Origin: CAYLYM01 sp964387645
GTDB lineage: Bacteria > Calditrichota > Calditrichia > RBG-13-44-9
Direction: 5' to 3'
Assembly: GCA_964387645.1 (NCBI GenBank)
Contig: CAYLYM010000159.1
Span: 1 to 6,497 of the forward strand
DNA: 6,497 nucleotides
Part shown: piece after piece, positions 1-6,098 of the stretch
Layout: every line of letters begins with the position of its first letter
Numbering within the stretch: the first letter of the stretch is position 1
The notes under the pieces: generated by a model
What the model was told of the DNA's origin: nothing
What the model saw: the letters and a program-made list of their open reading frames with translations, nothing else
Databases searched by the model: none
Position numbers and translations under genes: made by a program

Positions 1-536
1 GGACTTACCACGTTAAATATAAATTTAGTTTTGATTAATTCAATGTAGAAAATTCAGTTTTTATAGCAATATTACTTCAGGTTTTCTCCGGTAAAATATT
101 AGATGAGAAAAAATTTGTGATTTTAGTTTATTTGATTTGCTGAAGTAGGTGAGGAAAACAATTTATTATAGTGTTTATTGGGTTAAAGCTTTTCATATAG
201 CCGAAAGCCAGCCCTATATTATAGAATAAAAAGTATCACAAAAAAGAGATATATAAATAAATTTCAATATCGTTTATTAAAAAGCGAACGAAAATACAAA
301 TGTTGAATATTGATTGATAACACGGGAAATTGTTTATGCATTTATTTTGAATAAATTAAAAGGCTTAAACAGTTTAAATAATTATCCGATTAAATCTGCA
401 TGTTAACCCAATCATTTATGACCCAGGTTTAGAAATTCATAATAACAATAGGCTCTCCATAATCTTAGTGAATTTAAAGTAAGGTTGTGAAATAATATTA
501 GAAGTTTCTTTAAAATCTTCTGTTATAAATGACCTG

Positions 537-572
537 GCAAACATATTTGCGGAAAATATCTGATAATCAGAT
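537..572. promoter_or_regulatory. Two adjacent palindromes upstream of the PhoD-like gene
   Basis: Seen directly: GCAAA-CATA-TTTGC at 537-550 and ATCTGAT-A-ATCAGAT at 558-572. The second is a perfect 7-bp inverted repeat around one base. They lie 43-78 bp upstream of the preferred start at 615. Their size and place suit a dimeric repressor or activator site, or a short hairpin in the 5' leader. No known operator consensus was recognised, so a regulatory role is inference. Confidence 0.3.
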
Positions 573-600
573 GATTTTATTATGAGCTGTAAAATTGGAA

Positions 601-613
601 GAGGAGAGGTGGA
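601..613 (+). promoter_or_regulatory. Ribosome binding site that decides the start of the PhoD-like gene
   Basis: The purine run GAGGAGAGGTGGA ends one base before ATG 615, and its AGGAG core sits 8 bases upstream. The alternative in-frame ATG at 582 has only A+T-rich sequence in front of it, and starting there would add 11 polar residues before the signal peptide. The sequence therefore favours 615. Confidence 0.75.
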
Positions 614-614
614 T

Positions 615-3317
615 ATGTGGAAAATTCGTGAAACAAGTCGAAGTTATATTCTTTTTACTCTTTTAATGTTTTTGTTATTGAGCGCTCAAAAATCTTTTTC
701 CTTATCAGCAGACAGTTTTATCATCGTTGATGATTTTAATCGTCCTAATTCTCTTTATCACGGCGATGGATGGGAAACGCTTAATCCGGGATATTGGGAA
801 ATTAAAGATAAAGCATTACGTAGGCGCCTTCATAATGTTGGTGATCACAATCCAGTTACTTATTTCCCATGGCATTGGGAGACTCATAGAAATAAGCCAA
901 TGCCAGTTGTAAGAGATCCATCTCTTCCTTTTGGCATGATTTGGCGAAGGGATTGGAAATTAGAAGGAAATTATACCATTAAAGCTGAGTTTACTATAAA
1001 AAATCTTGCTCCGGTAATTGGAAAGCCACATTGGAAGTCAGGAGAGCCTGTCTGGAAACAGGAAACACCTGGTTATGGCGTAATGGGAGTCTGCTTTGGT
1101 GGGAAAACACTTTATGAAAGTCGAGAAGGAAAAAAGAGCAAAAATGCTGCATGGATGGCACTCTGGCGTGATAATAATACTTTTGGAATTTACGATCATT
1201 CGACAGATAAACCTGAACCAGTTAGCCAAGGAATAGAAAAAACTACCCCTGCTTTTAAACCAGGCGATAAAATTATTATTGAGGTTGCTGTTAGTGGCTC
1301 AGACCTAGAAAAAGCACTTATAAAAGCTACTCTAATTTATAATAAAAATAAAATTGTTGTGATTTGTAAGGAAGCAGATCGAAAACTTCATACCAATGGA
1401 TTTTTTGGTATTGTTGCACGTGGACTTTTAGATTTTGAAGTGAATCGTGTTATTATTGATCCAGGTAATAACAAAGTAATGAATGTTCCTCTAAATGATC
1501 TGCATGTTTGTTATCCACTCGGTGATGCATTAAAAAAAGAAGGAGATAATTGGATATGTACATTCGTTGCCATATTTAGAAATGACGGAAAAAAGGCAGA
1601 AATAAGAATAAGTGATTCTGAATATCCAAGAAGTGGGTGGAAAAATGTCCCTGTCGCAGGAAGCGCTCCTATTGTTAATAATGAATTTCGTAGAAATACT
1701 GCTGTGATTAGAGCAAAATTACCTTTTAATCCTTCTGAAAAAACAATGTATTATACAGTATGGAAAGATGGTCGGAATGTTACGGGAGATCCTAGAATTG
1801 GGACAGCGAGCATAGGTCCAGGAACCGGCCTGATTGAACCACCAATAAAAGATGGAAATTATGTTGGTCGTTTGCCTCAACTCAAAGCTCCATATCGTAT
1901 AGCGGGTTTAGGTGGCCATGCCATTCATGGTGGAAATGCTGACCTGCCCAATATTGAACGATTTGGAGAAAATTTTGTGCATGATCAACCCACCCCCAAC
2001 GCTTATCGTTATATCGAAGATTATAATTTTCAAATTCTTGATTGGGATGATGATGTTTGGTATCTTGAACTTCTTTTCCCACCACCAAGTACAGATGATG
2101 CATATAAGATTATAACTTATACAATTGCCGGGCCTACATCTCGTTGGATGATGATGCGTCACTGGAATATTATTAATCCCGGCGATCATGATTTTGGTAT
2201 GGATGATATTAAGGGGCCTGAACAATATATTCTAAGGCACCATAATAATTTAGGGCAAGATATGCAATACCTACGCAGAAATTATAAAATAGTACTCCAT
2301 TTGGTAACAGGTGATGAAAATCCTTCGGGTACCGATAATCCTAAAATTTGGTGCAGGTGGCGTATGCCAGATGGAGATTTTTCAATTTTAAAAGTTGATT
2401 CTCGTTTATGGAGAGGAAGTCAGGAAACTGATATTTGGAGTGATTGGGGATGGGGGAACAAACAAAATCTTTTTGACCGAACAAATCCGGTTAGAACTCT
2501 TCTGGGCGAAGAACAGTTTGCCTGGTTGCAACGAATGATTCGGACTGAATCTGCACCGTTGATCCTTGTTACTGGAATAAACAATCTACACTCTATATTT
2601 GGGGGTCGGTTAAAAGATCCAGAAACGGGATTATATTGGAATCAACGTGATCGGGTAACTGCTGATTATGCTAGTTGGGTTAAAGCTGGTTGTGATAGAA
2701 TTATTGATTTGTTTGGAAGCAGGCAGGGTATTGTTTCTGTATATGGTGATATTCACCTTGCCCATATTCTTGAAAATAAGAAAAATAGATTTTTAGAGGC
2801 GTCATTTGGTCCAATTGGCAGGTATGGAGGGCGTAGATTAAAAGAAGACTGGGCACCGGAAATGGTTGACTATGATGGCCGTGCAGTGAAAATTTATGCT
2901 CTTTATCATTATCAGTACATTTCCCCAGATTTAAAACCACATACGGGACCAAAAATATGGAATTTTATGGATATGACATTCGATCCTAGAAAAAAAAATC
3001 CAAAAATAACTATGATAATTAGAAATATTATTGATTCTCCAAAAGATAAACCACGCGGAGGAAGGGCAGTAGAGAAATTATTATCCCAAACGGGACGTCC
3101 TATTAGTTGTACATTACCTAAAATTAAAACACTGCCAAATGCTGAAGTACATTTTTATACTATTGATGGTCAACCTATATGTGGAACACGAAGTTTCGAT
3201 GATGGATCGATTCCTTTAAATGGATTAATAGATATAGCTCCAAACACTAAAATACTAATAGTAAGTTATGATGGAGTACATTCTGAATCTCGATTGATTA
3301 CTACCGGGAAACTTTAA
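615..3317 (+). CDS. Secreted PhoD-like phosphatase/phosphodiesterase with N-terminal LamG-like domain
   Basis: A 900-residue exported protein, numbered from ATG 615. Residues 1-32 form a signal peptide: basic n-region (K3, R5, R9), hydrophobic core at 12-22, likely cleavage near residues 29-32. Residues 35-285 resemble a concanavalin/LamG jelly roll (DDFNRP at 39, GYWEIKDKALRR at 59), the fold often used to bind or cleave sugars. Residues 290-400 look like the small beta domain that precedes PhoD catalytic domains. Residues 420-720 carry the PhoD pattern in order: LDWDDDVWY at 476 in place of GDQIY, NPGDHDFG at 521 (usual DDHDF), KVDSRLW at 593, LLGEEQFAWL at 629 and SVYGDIHLAHI at 708. The tail at about 845-890 looks like a small beta sandwich. 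Known PhoD enzymes use Fe/Ca to cleave phosphomonoesters or diesters outside the cytoplasm. The first metal motif is diverged, so the substrate and even activity are uncertain. The gene is monocistronic here. Confidence 0.75.
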   Translation: MWKIRETSRSYILFTLLMFLLLSAQKSFSLSADSFIIVDDFNRPNSLYHGDGWETLNPGYWEIKDKALRRRLHNVGDHNPVTYFPWHWETHRNKPMPVVRDPSLPFGMIWRRDWKLEGNYTIKAEFTIKNLAPVIGKPHWKSGEPVWKQETPGYGVMGVCFGGKTLYESREGKKSKNAAWMALWRDNNTFGIYDHSTDKPEPVSQGIEKTTPAFKPGDKIIIEVAVSGSDLEKALIKATLIYNKNKIVVICKEADRKLHTNGFFGIVARGLLDFEVNRVIIDPGNNKVMNVPLNDLHVCYPLGDALKKEGDNWICTFVAIFRNDGKKAEIRISDSEYPRSGWKNVPVAGSAPIVNNEFRRNTAVIRAKLPFNPSEKTMYYTVWKDGRNVTGDPRIGTASIGPGTGLIEPPIKDGNYVGRLPQLKAPYRIAGLGGHAIHGGNADLPNIERFGENFVHDQPTPNAYRYIEDYNFQILDWDDDVWYLELLFPPPSTDDAYKIITYTIAGPTSRWMMMRHWNIINPGDHDFGMDDIKGPEQYILRHHNNLGQDMQYLRRNYKIVLHLVTGDENPSGTDNPKIWCRWRMPDGDFSILKVDSRLWRGSQETDIWSDWGWGNKQNLFDRTNPVRTLLGEEQFAWLQRMIRTESAPLILVTGINNLHSIFGGRLKDPETGLYWNQRDRVTADYASWVKAGCDRIIDLFGSRQGIVSVYGDIHLAHILENKKNRFLEASFGPIGRYGGRRLKEDWAPEMVDYDGRAVKIYALYHYQYISPDLKPHTGPKIWNFMDMTFDPRKKNPKITMIIRNIIDSPKDKPRGGRAVEKLLSQTGRPISCTLPKIKTLPNAEVHFYTIDGQPICGTRSFDDGSIPLNGLIDIAPNTKILIVSYDGVHSESRLITTGKL

Positions 3318-3486
3318 CCTATATTTTATACTCACAATTGCCACAAGATTATCTGTTGCGTAGACAAATGGGAAAAATTGCTATAAAGTGAAAAATTATG
3401 AAAAAGATATAGAGGTATAGGAGCAATAGAGATATAAGGGTACAAATCGATTGGAATTTTTACAAAAGCTGGGACTGCTCCTTATG

Positions 3487-3528
3487 AATGTGACTTTCTC
3501 AAAGACAGTTGGCTCCATTCACATTTTT
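3487..3528 (+). terminator. Possible weak terminator hairpin downstream of the PhoD-like gene
   Basis: AATGTGA at 3487-3493 pairs with TCACATT at 3519-3525 and the run continues as T to 3528. A smaller CTTT-CTC-AAAG hairpin is nested in the 25-nt loop. The stem has only 7 bp, is A+T-rich and lies 170 bp after the stop codon, so it may be chance. No better terminator was seen after the gene. Confidence 0.2.
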
Positions 3529-3756
3529 GGTTCCTGAATTGCTATTGCGAGAGGGCCTTTAAATCGATGTTAATAGATTCCCATGTCTCATCGGTGGTGT
3601 ATTAAAGATAGACCAACACTTTAAGTTTTATCTTTTCAGACACTACACTCTTATCCCAAATAATATTTTAAAATAAAGATAATTAATTCTATTTTTGTAA
3701 ATTGTTTTTATGAGATTAACAAAAAACAAAGGATATCTCCATCATAAGTAGAGTTG

Positions 3757-3807
3757 TGAGTAAATTCAGTTGAGATTTACAATTGTTTCGCAAATCGAGT
3801 TTACTCA
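3757..3807. repeat. Imperfect inverted repeat
   Basis: TGAGTAAA at 3757-3764 is mirrored by TTTACTCA at 3800-3807. A second inner pair, GATTT (3773-3777) with AAATC (3792-3796), follows after unequal gaps. Comparing one arm with the reverse complement of the other shows the same string with a 6-base insertion in the left arm. It could be a terminator-like RNA hairpin, a protein site or a relic of a small mobile repeat. No T-tract follows. Confidence 0.3.
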
Positions 3808-4070
3808 GATGGTAGCCAAGATGGAATAAAATAAAGCGATTAAAATTTCTCTTTATTGTTAGTCGTTTGTGATATTGTTATTTTGTCAGCCAGAGAGTGA
3901 AGCAATTAAAATAATCTGTATGGAGACAATACTATTATAATTATTTGCAGGTAGTGTTGGCCATAGTAATATACTGAGTAACGATAAGTTGAATTTGATA
4001 TTGGTTTAAAGAAAAGCACCGGTAGGGGTTAAATCTTTTATAAAATCTATGTATAAATTTAACATGAACG

Positions 4071-4098
4071 ATTTCAATCCTGATAGGGTGTATTGAAC
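4071..4098. repeat. Solitary CRISPR-repeat-like palindrome
   Basis: The sequence begins ATTTCAATCCTGATAGGG and ends GTATTGAAC. It has the look of the common CRISPR repeat class that starts GTTTCAATCC, has a central ATAGG and ends TTGAAAC: TTCAAT and ATTGAA pair at the ends, with CCTGATAGG between. There is no second copy at 60-80 bp on either side and no cas gene in the window, so this is at most a relic single repeat and may be chance resemblance. Confidence 0.2.
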
Positions 4099-4227
4099 AC
4101 ATTTTATATTTTTCGGAATTTTTTAAATAGATAAATAAAATTTTAGTTTTAATGTGATAGTCTAAAAAAAATTGATATTGCTTTATTCTTCCTAAAAAAT
4201 TAAATTTTGCGCGATTAAATAAATGAT

Positions 4228-4300
4228 GCCTCCGTAGCTCAATTGGTAGAGCAGCGGACTCTTAATCCGTTGGTTCGGGGTTCGAGTCCCTGCGGGGGTA
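4228..4300 (+). tRNA. tRNA-Lys (anticodon CUU)
   Basis: A complete cloverleaf of 73 nt. The acceptor strand GCCTCCG (4228-4234) pairs with CGGGGGT (4293-4299) with wobble pairs. The D-arm stem is GCTC/GAGC with loop AATTGGTA. The anticodon stem GCGGA/TCCGT encloses the loop CTCTTAA, giving anticodon CTT at 4261-4263, which reads AAG lysine codons. The T arm is CGGGG-TTCGAGT-CCCTG, and the discriminator is A4300. The 3' CCA is not encoded (CTC follows) and must be added by nucleotidyltransferase. No terminator follows immediately; the next hairpin starts 4 nt later, so the tRNA may be cut from a longer transcript that includes the structured RNA at 4305-4490. Confidence 0.95.
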
Positions 4301-4304
4301 CTCA

Positions 4305-4490
4305 GCAATCAGGAAATGTAAAGGGTGTTCCCCCCACCCTTCTCCTGATTGCGGCAGAGGAGGGCGATCCAAATGATTGTGGAGCCAGGCAGAAGTTCTC
4401 CCCCAACTTACTGTCTGGCGAGTCAACCTCTGTTGATTTAGCCTCCGATAAATGACCCGAAAGGTCAAAAATCGGAGGCTAATTATTTGG
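4305..4490 (+). ncRNA. Candidate structured small RNA with two C-rich hairpin loops
   Basis: Not recognised as a known family, but almost the whole stretch folds. Hairpin 1: GCAATCAGGA (4305-4314) with TCCTGATTGC (4343-4352), then AAGGGTG (4321-4327) with CACCCTT (4335-4341), loop TTCCCCC. A stem CAGAGG/CCTCTG (4355-4360/4427-4432) closes a domain holding hairpin 2: GCCAGGCAG (4384-4392) with CTGTCTGGC (4411-4419), inner AAGTT/AACTT, loop CTCCCCC. TCCA/TGGA (4368-4371/4380-4383) can form a small third stem. The segment ends in the 12-bp hairpin at 4438-4482. C-rich apical loops in small RNAs can pair with G-rich ribosome binding sites (known from Staphylococcus regulatory RNAs), so regulation of translation is one possible role; that is inference. 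It lies between tRNA-Lys and ssrA, all on the same strand. It could also be a long tRNA trailer. Confidence 0.5.
4438..4488 (+). terminator. Strong hairpin closing the tRNA-Lys/structured RNA unit
   Basis: TTAGCCTCCGAT (4438-4449) pairs perfectly with ATCGGAGGCTAA (4471-4482), and inside it TGACC pairs with GGTCA around CGAAA. The tail ATTATTT is only moderately T-rich, so termination may be partial. The hairpin separates the tRNA-Lys transcript from ssrA. Confidence 0.5.
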
Positions 4491-4505
4491 GAACTTTTAA
4501 AAAAT

Positions 4506-4534
4506 TGTTTCGTTTCTTAAATGCTCAATAGGTC
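4506..4534 (+). promoter_or_regulatory. Possible ssrA promoter
   Basis: TTGTTT at 4506-4511 and TAGGTC at 4529-4534 are separated by 17 bp and lie 8 bp before the mature 5' end of tmRNA at 4543. Spacing and position suit a housekeeping sigma factor, but the -10 is poor. A Bacteroidetes-type TAnnTTTG element is not a clean match either: TTTG occurs at 4535-4538 but is preceded by GGTC. Confidence 0.25.
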
Positions 4535-4542
4535 TTTGAAAA

Positions 4543-4924
4543 GGGGACGATCTGGCTTCGACGGGTAGTCGAAGGGGATGAGAACGGCATGTCGGGATTT
4601 CTCGCTATCCCGTCCCGAAAGGGAGGCTTTGGCCATAATTAGCGAGAACACGGTTAAAATGCCGACTATAATTACGCAATGGCTGCCTAATAAAACCGCA
4701 GCCCGTCCTCTTCTTTTCTTCCCTGTTGGGAGAGAAGAAGGGCGTCGAAATCAACAGGGCGATGTCCAATGGTTTCCGGACATTGGACATTCGTAAAATA
4801 CCGGAATCGCTACCAGGCGGCTTGTCCGGCTGCCAACTGGTAGTTAAATTCAATCGCCGGACTAAGCATGTAGATGTTCTCATCAACTCCTGCCCGGACG
4901 CGGGTTCGATTCCCGCCGTCTCCA
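4543..4924 (+). ncRNA. ssrA: Transfer-messenger RNA (tmRNA), ribosome rescue
   Basis: tmRNA enters ribosomes stalled on broken mRNA as an alanyl-tRNA mimic and then encodes a degradation tag, working with SmpB. The tRNA-like ends are clear: GGGGACG (4543-4549) pairs with CGTCTCC (4917-4923), discriminator A4924, T arm GCGGG-TTCGATT-CCCGC (4900-4916), and the conserved CTGGCTTCGACGGG near the 5' end. The long helix is GATGAGAAC (4577-4585) with GTTCTCATC (4876-4884). All four pseudoknots are visible. PK1: stem CGGGAT/ATCCCG, loop TTCTCGCT with AGCGAGAA at 4641. PK2: loop CCCTGTT (4721) with AACAGGG (4753). PK3: stem at 4762-4790, loop TTCCGG with CCGGAA (4801). PK4: CTACCAG/CTGGTAG, with TCCGGC (4825) pairing to GCCGGA (4856). 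CCA is not encoded. This is the one-piece form. Confidence 0.97.
4661..4690 (+). other. tmRNA tag reading frame, peptide ADYNYAMAA
   Basis: The resume codon is GCC at 4661, just after GGTTAAAAT, and the frame runs GCC GAC TAT AAT TAC GCA ATG GCT GCC before a double TAA at 4688-4693. With the alanine carried by tmRNA, the added tag would be A-ADYNYAMAA. The AA end is the usual ClpXP-type degron. YAMAA rather than YALAA recalls the Chlorobium tag, which supports an FCB-group host. Confidence 0.92.
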
Positions 4925-4931
4925 CAAAAGT

Positions 4932-4970
4932 AAAGCCTTCGTAAACAATGATTTGCGAAGGCTTTTTTTT
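4932..4970 (+). terminator. Rho-independent terminator of ssrA
   Basis: AAAGCCTTCG (4932-4941) pairs with CGAAGGCTTT (4956-4965). The stem can extend inward by four more pairs (one G-T), leaving a six-base loop. It is followed without a gap by a T run to 4970. It starts 7 bases after the mature tmRNA 3' end, where a tmRNA terminator is expected. Confidence 0.92.
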
Positions 4971-4987
4971 GTTTATTAAATTGTGAA

Positions 4988-5008
4988 TGTCACCAAAAAT
5001 TGTCACCA
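4988..5008. repeat. Two direct copies of TGTCACCA between ssrA and the integrase gene
   Basis: TGTCACCA occurs at 4988-4995 and again at 5001-5008, a 13-bp offset, between the ssrA terminator and the integrase ribosome binding site. Short direct repeats beside an attachment site are typical arm-type binding sites of tyrosine recombinases or their excisionases. They could equally be operator half-sites for the integrase promoter. Function is inferred from position only. Confidence 0.35.
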
Positions 5009-5023
5009 TTTTGAGGGAAGCAC

Positions 5024-6040
5024 ATGGCATCTATTTATAAAAGAGGCAAAGTCTGGCAGGTTAAATTCTGTTTAAATAATAAGACTTATCATGTGAGACT
5101 TTTTCCAGATTTAGAAGAAATCCTTCAGAGTCAGGTTGATAATCCGGCAAATATAAATGATTTTCAATATATGATTGAAAATGAAATTCAGCAAAACACT
5201 TCTCTGTCGATAAGTTATTGGAAACGTCTTTTAAATTTCATTAATAATTTTCGGAGATTTTTAGAGATCGAAAAAATTAAGTATATAAAAAATATAACAC
5301 TCAGAACGGCAATTAAATATCGAAATTGGAAGTTGAATACCCCTTCCCAGAGGAAAAATAAAAATATCAGTCCCAAAACTGTCCGAGATGAGTTAATGTT
5401 TCTAAAAAACAATGTATTTGAGTGTGCAGTTGATGAAGAATTAATTGGGAGAAATCCTTTTAAGAATGCAATTAAAAACTTACGAGTGTACCAAAATGAG
5501 AAATAACACCTTACGCCTTATGAAGTAAAAATGTTGTTTGAGAATGATCCTAATTCTTTACATAAAGAAATTTATACTATTTTGTATTTAGCTGGGGGTA
5601 GAGTAGGAGAATTGTTTAATGTGGAGTGGGAAGATATCGATTTTGACAATGAAGTTATTTATATAAAAAATATAACATCACACCCCACGAAAACCAGAAA
5701 GAGTAGAATTATTCCAATGTATCAGGTGGTAAAAAGTATCTTATTGTAATGAAAACAGAACGCAAAGTGTAATTATGTATTTCCTTTTCCTTCGGATCCC
5801 AATAAACCCTTAAAATTAATCCGGACAGAATTTATTAAACTTAAAAGAAAACTAGGTATTTCTGATAGAAAGACACACCACTCTTTCAGACATTCTTTTG
5901 CCACAGAACTACTTCAAAGTGGTGTACCAATAGAAGTTACGAAAGATTTGTTGGGACATACAGATATTAAAATGACTACGAATTATCAACATGTGGACGA
6001 TAATCTTTTAAAAAAGGCTGTGAACTCATTACAAATCTGA
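5024..6040 (+). pseudogene. Tyrosine recombinase/integrase, broken by three in-frame stop codons
   Basis: One frame runs from ATG 5024 (ribosome binding site GAGGGAAG at 5013-5020) to TGA 6038-6040, 338 codons, a normal phage or island integrase length. Stop codons interrupt it at codon 161 (TAA 5504), codon 242 (TAA 5747) and codon 243 (TGA 5750); there is no frameshift. Residues 1-30 resemble an arm-binding domain, about 55-155 the SAM-like core-binding domain and 163-338 the catalytic domain. Every catalytic residue is present: R193 (AGGRVGEL), K223 (TKTRKSRIIP), H286 and R289 (HHSFRH), H312 (LLGHTDIKMT) and nucleophile Y321 (NYQHV). Each stop is one C-to-T change from a sense codon (CAA, CAA, CGA). 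Starting 100 bp after ssrA and reading away from it, the gene fits an element integrated at the ssrA 3' end. As written it yields only a 160-residue N-terminal fragment. Confidence 0.92.
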
Positions 6041-6098
6041 GTTTTCGATTTTATTTGTATCAATATTGATTGTTGATTGAGTATCATTTTCTATGCAC

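Larger units (their letters stand above)
1..614. other. A+T-rich intergenic region, no gene found
   Basis: I found no open frame with a plausible start and ribosome binding site on either strand. The stretch is strongly A+T-rich with stop codons in every frame. The only ordered structure is close to the downstream gene: a 5-bp inverted repeat at 537-550 and a 7-bp palindrome at 558-572, listed separately. I could not pick a convincing promoter: TATAAA-like and GATAAT-like hexamers occur at about 524 and 562, but neither has a good partner at the right distance. If the window starts just after another gene, no part of that gene is visible. Confidence 0.7.
3318..4227. other. 0.9 kb intergenic region without a convincing gene
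   Basis: No frame on either strand has a start, ribosome binding site and protein-like composition together. Ordered features inside are a weak hairpin at 3487-3528, an imperfect inverted repeat at 3757-3807 and a CRISPR-repeat-like palindrome at 4071-4098, each listed separately. A patch at about 3438-3605 is less A+T-rich and open in one + frame, but it has no start codon and matched nothing that I recognise. The tRNA promoter must lie at the right end. TTGATA at 4172-4177 could be its -35, but no -10 with proper spacing was found. Confidence 0.6.

Noticed and set aside
208..219. Twelve bases (CAGCCCTATATT) shared by the left intergenic region and the minus strand of the excisionase gene
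   Set aside because: A few 12-base matches are expected by chance within a window of this size, and flanking bases do not extend the match.
582..614. Upstream ATG at 582 as the start of the PhoD-like gene
   Set aside because: It has no ribosome binding site and would put a polar extension before the signal peptide; ATG 615 has a strong site at the right distance.
3438..3605. A + strand frame open for about 55 codons, rich in Cys, His and Trp, possibly a gene remnant
   Set aside because: It has no start codon or ribosome binding site, matches no family that I recognise, and the opposite strand is equally suggestive; too weak to annotate.
4009..4038. Possible second CRISPR repeat about 61 bp before the one at 4071, sharing TAGGG
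   Set aside because: Position-by-position comparison gives fewer than half matching bases, which is not better than chance plus one short shared word.
4243..4468. Open frames on both strands across the tRNA and the structured segment
   Set aside because: They overlap a certain tRNA and run through RNA stems; openness follows from higher G+C, and no ribosome binding site or protein family is apparent.
4578..5030. Open frames on both strands across tmRNA
   Set aside because: The whole stretch is explained by tmRNA structure; these frames are shadows.
5504..5752. Stop codon reassignment or programmed readthrough in the integrase
   Set aside because: TAA and TGA end other genes here normally, both would need to be read as sense, and the neighbouring excisionase is also broken; decay is simpler.
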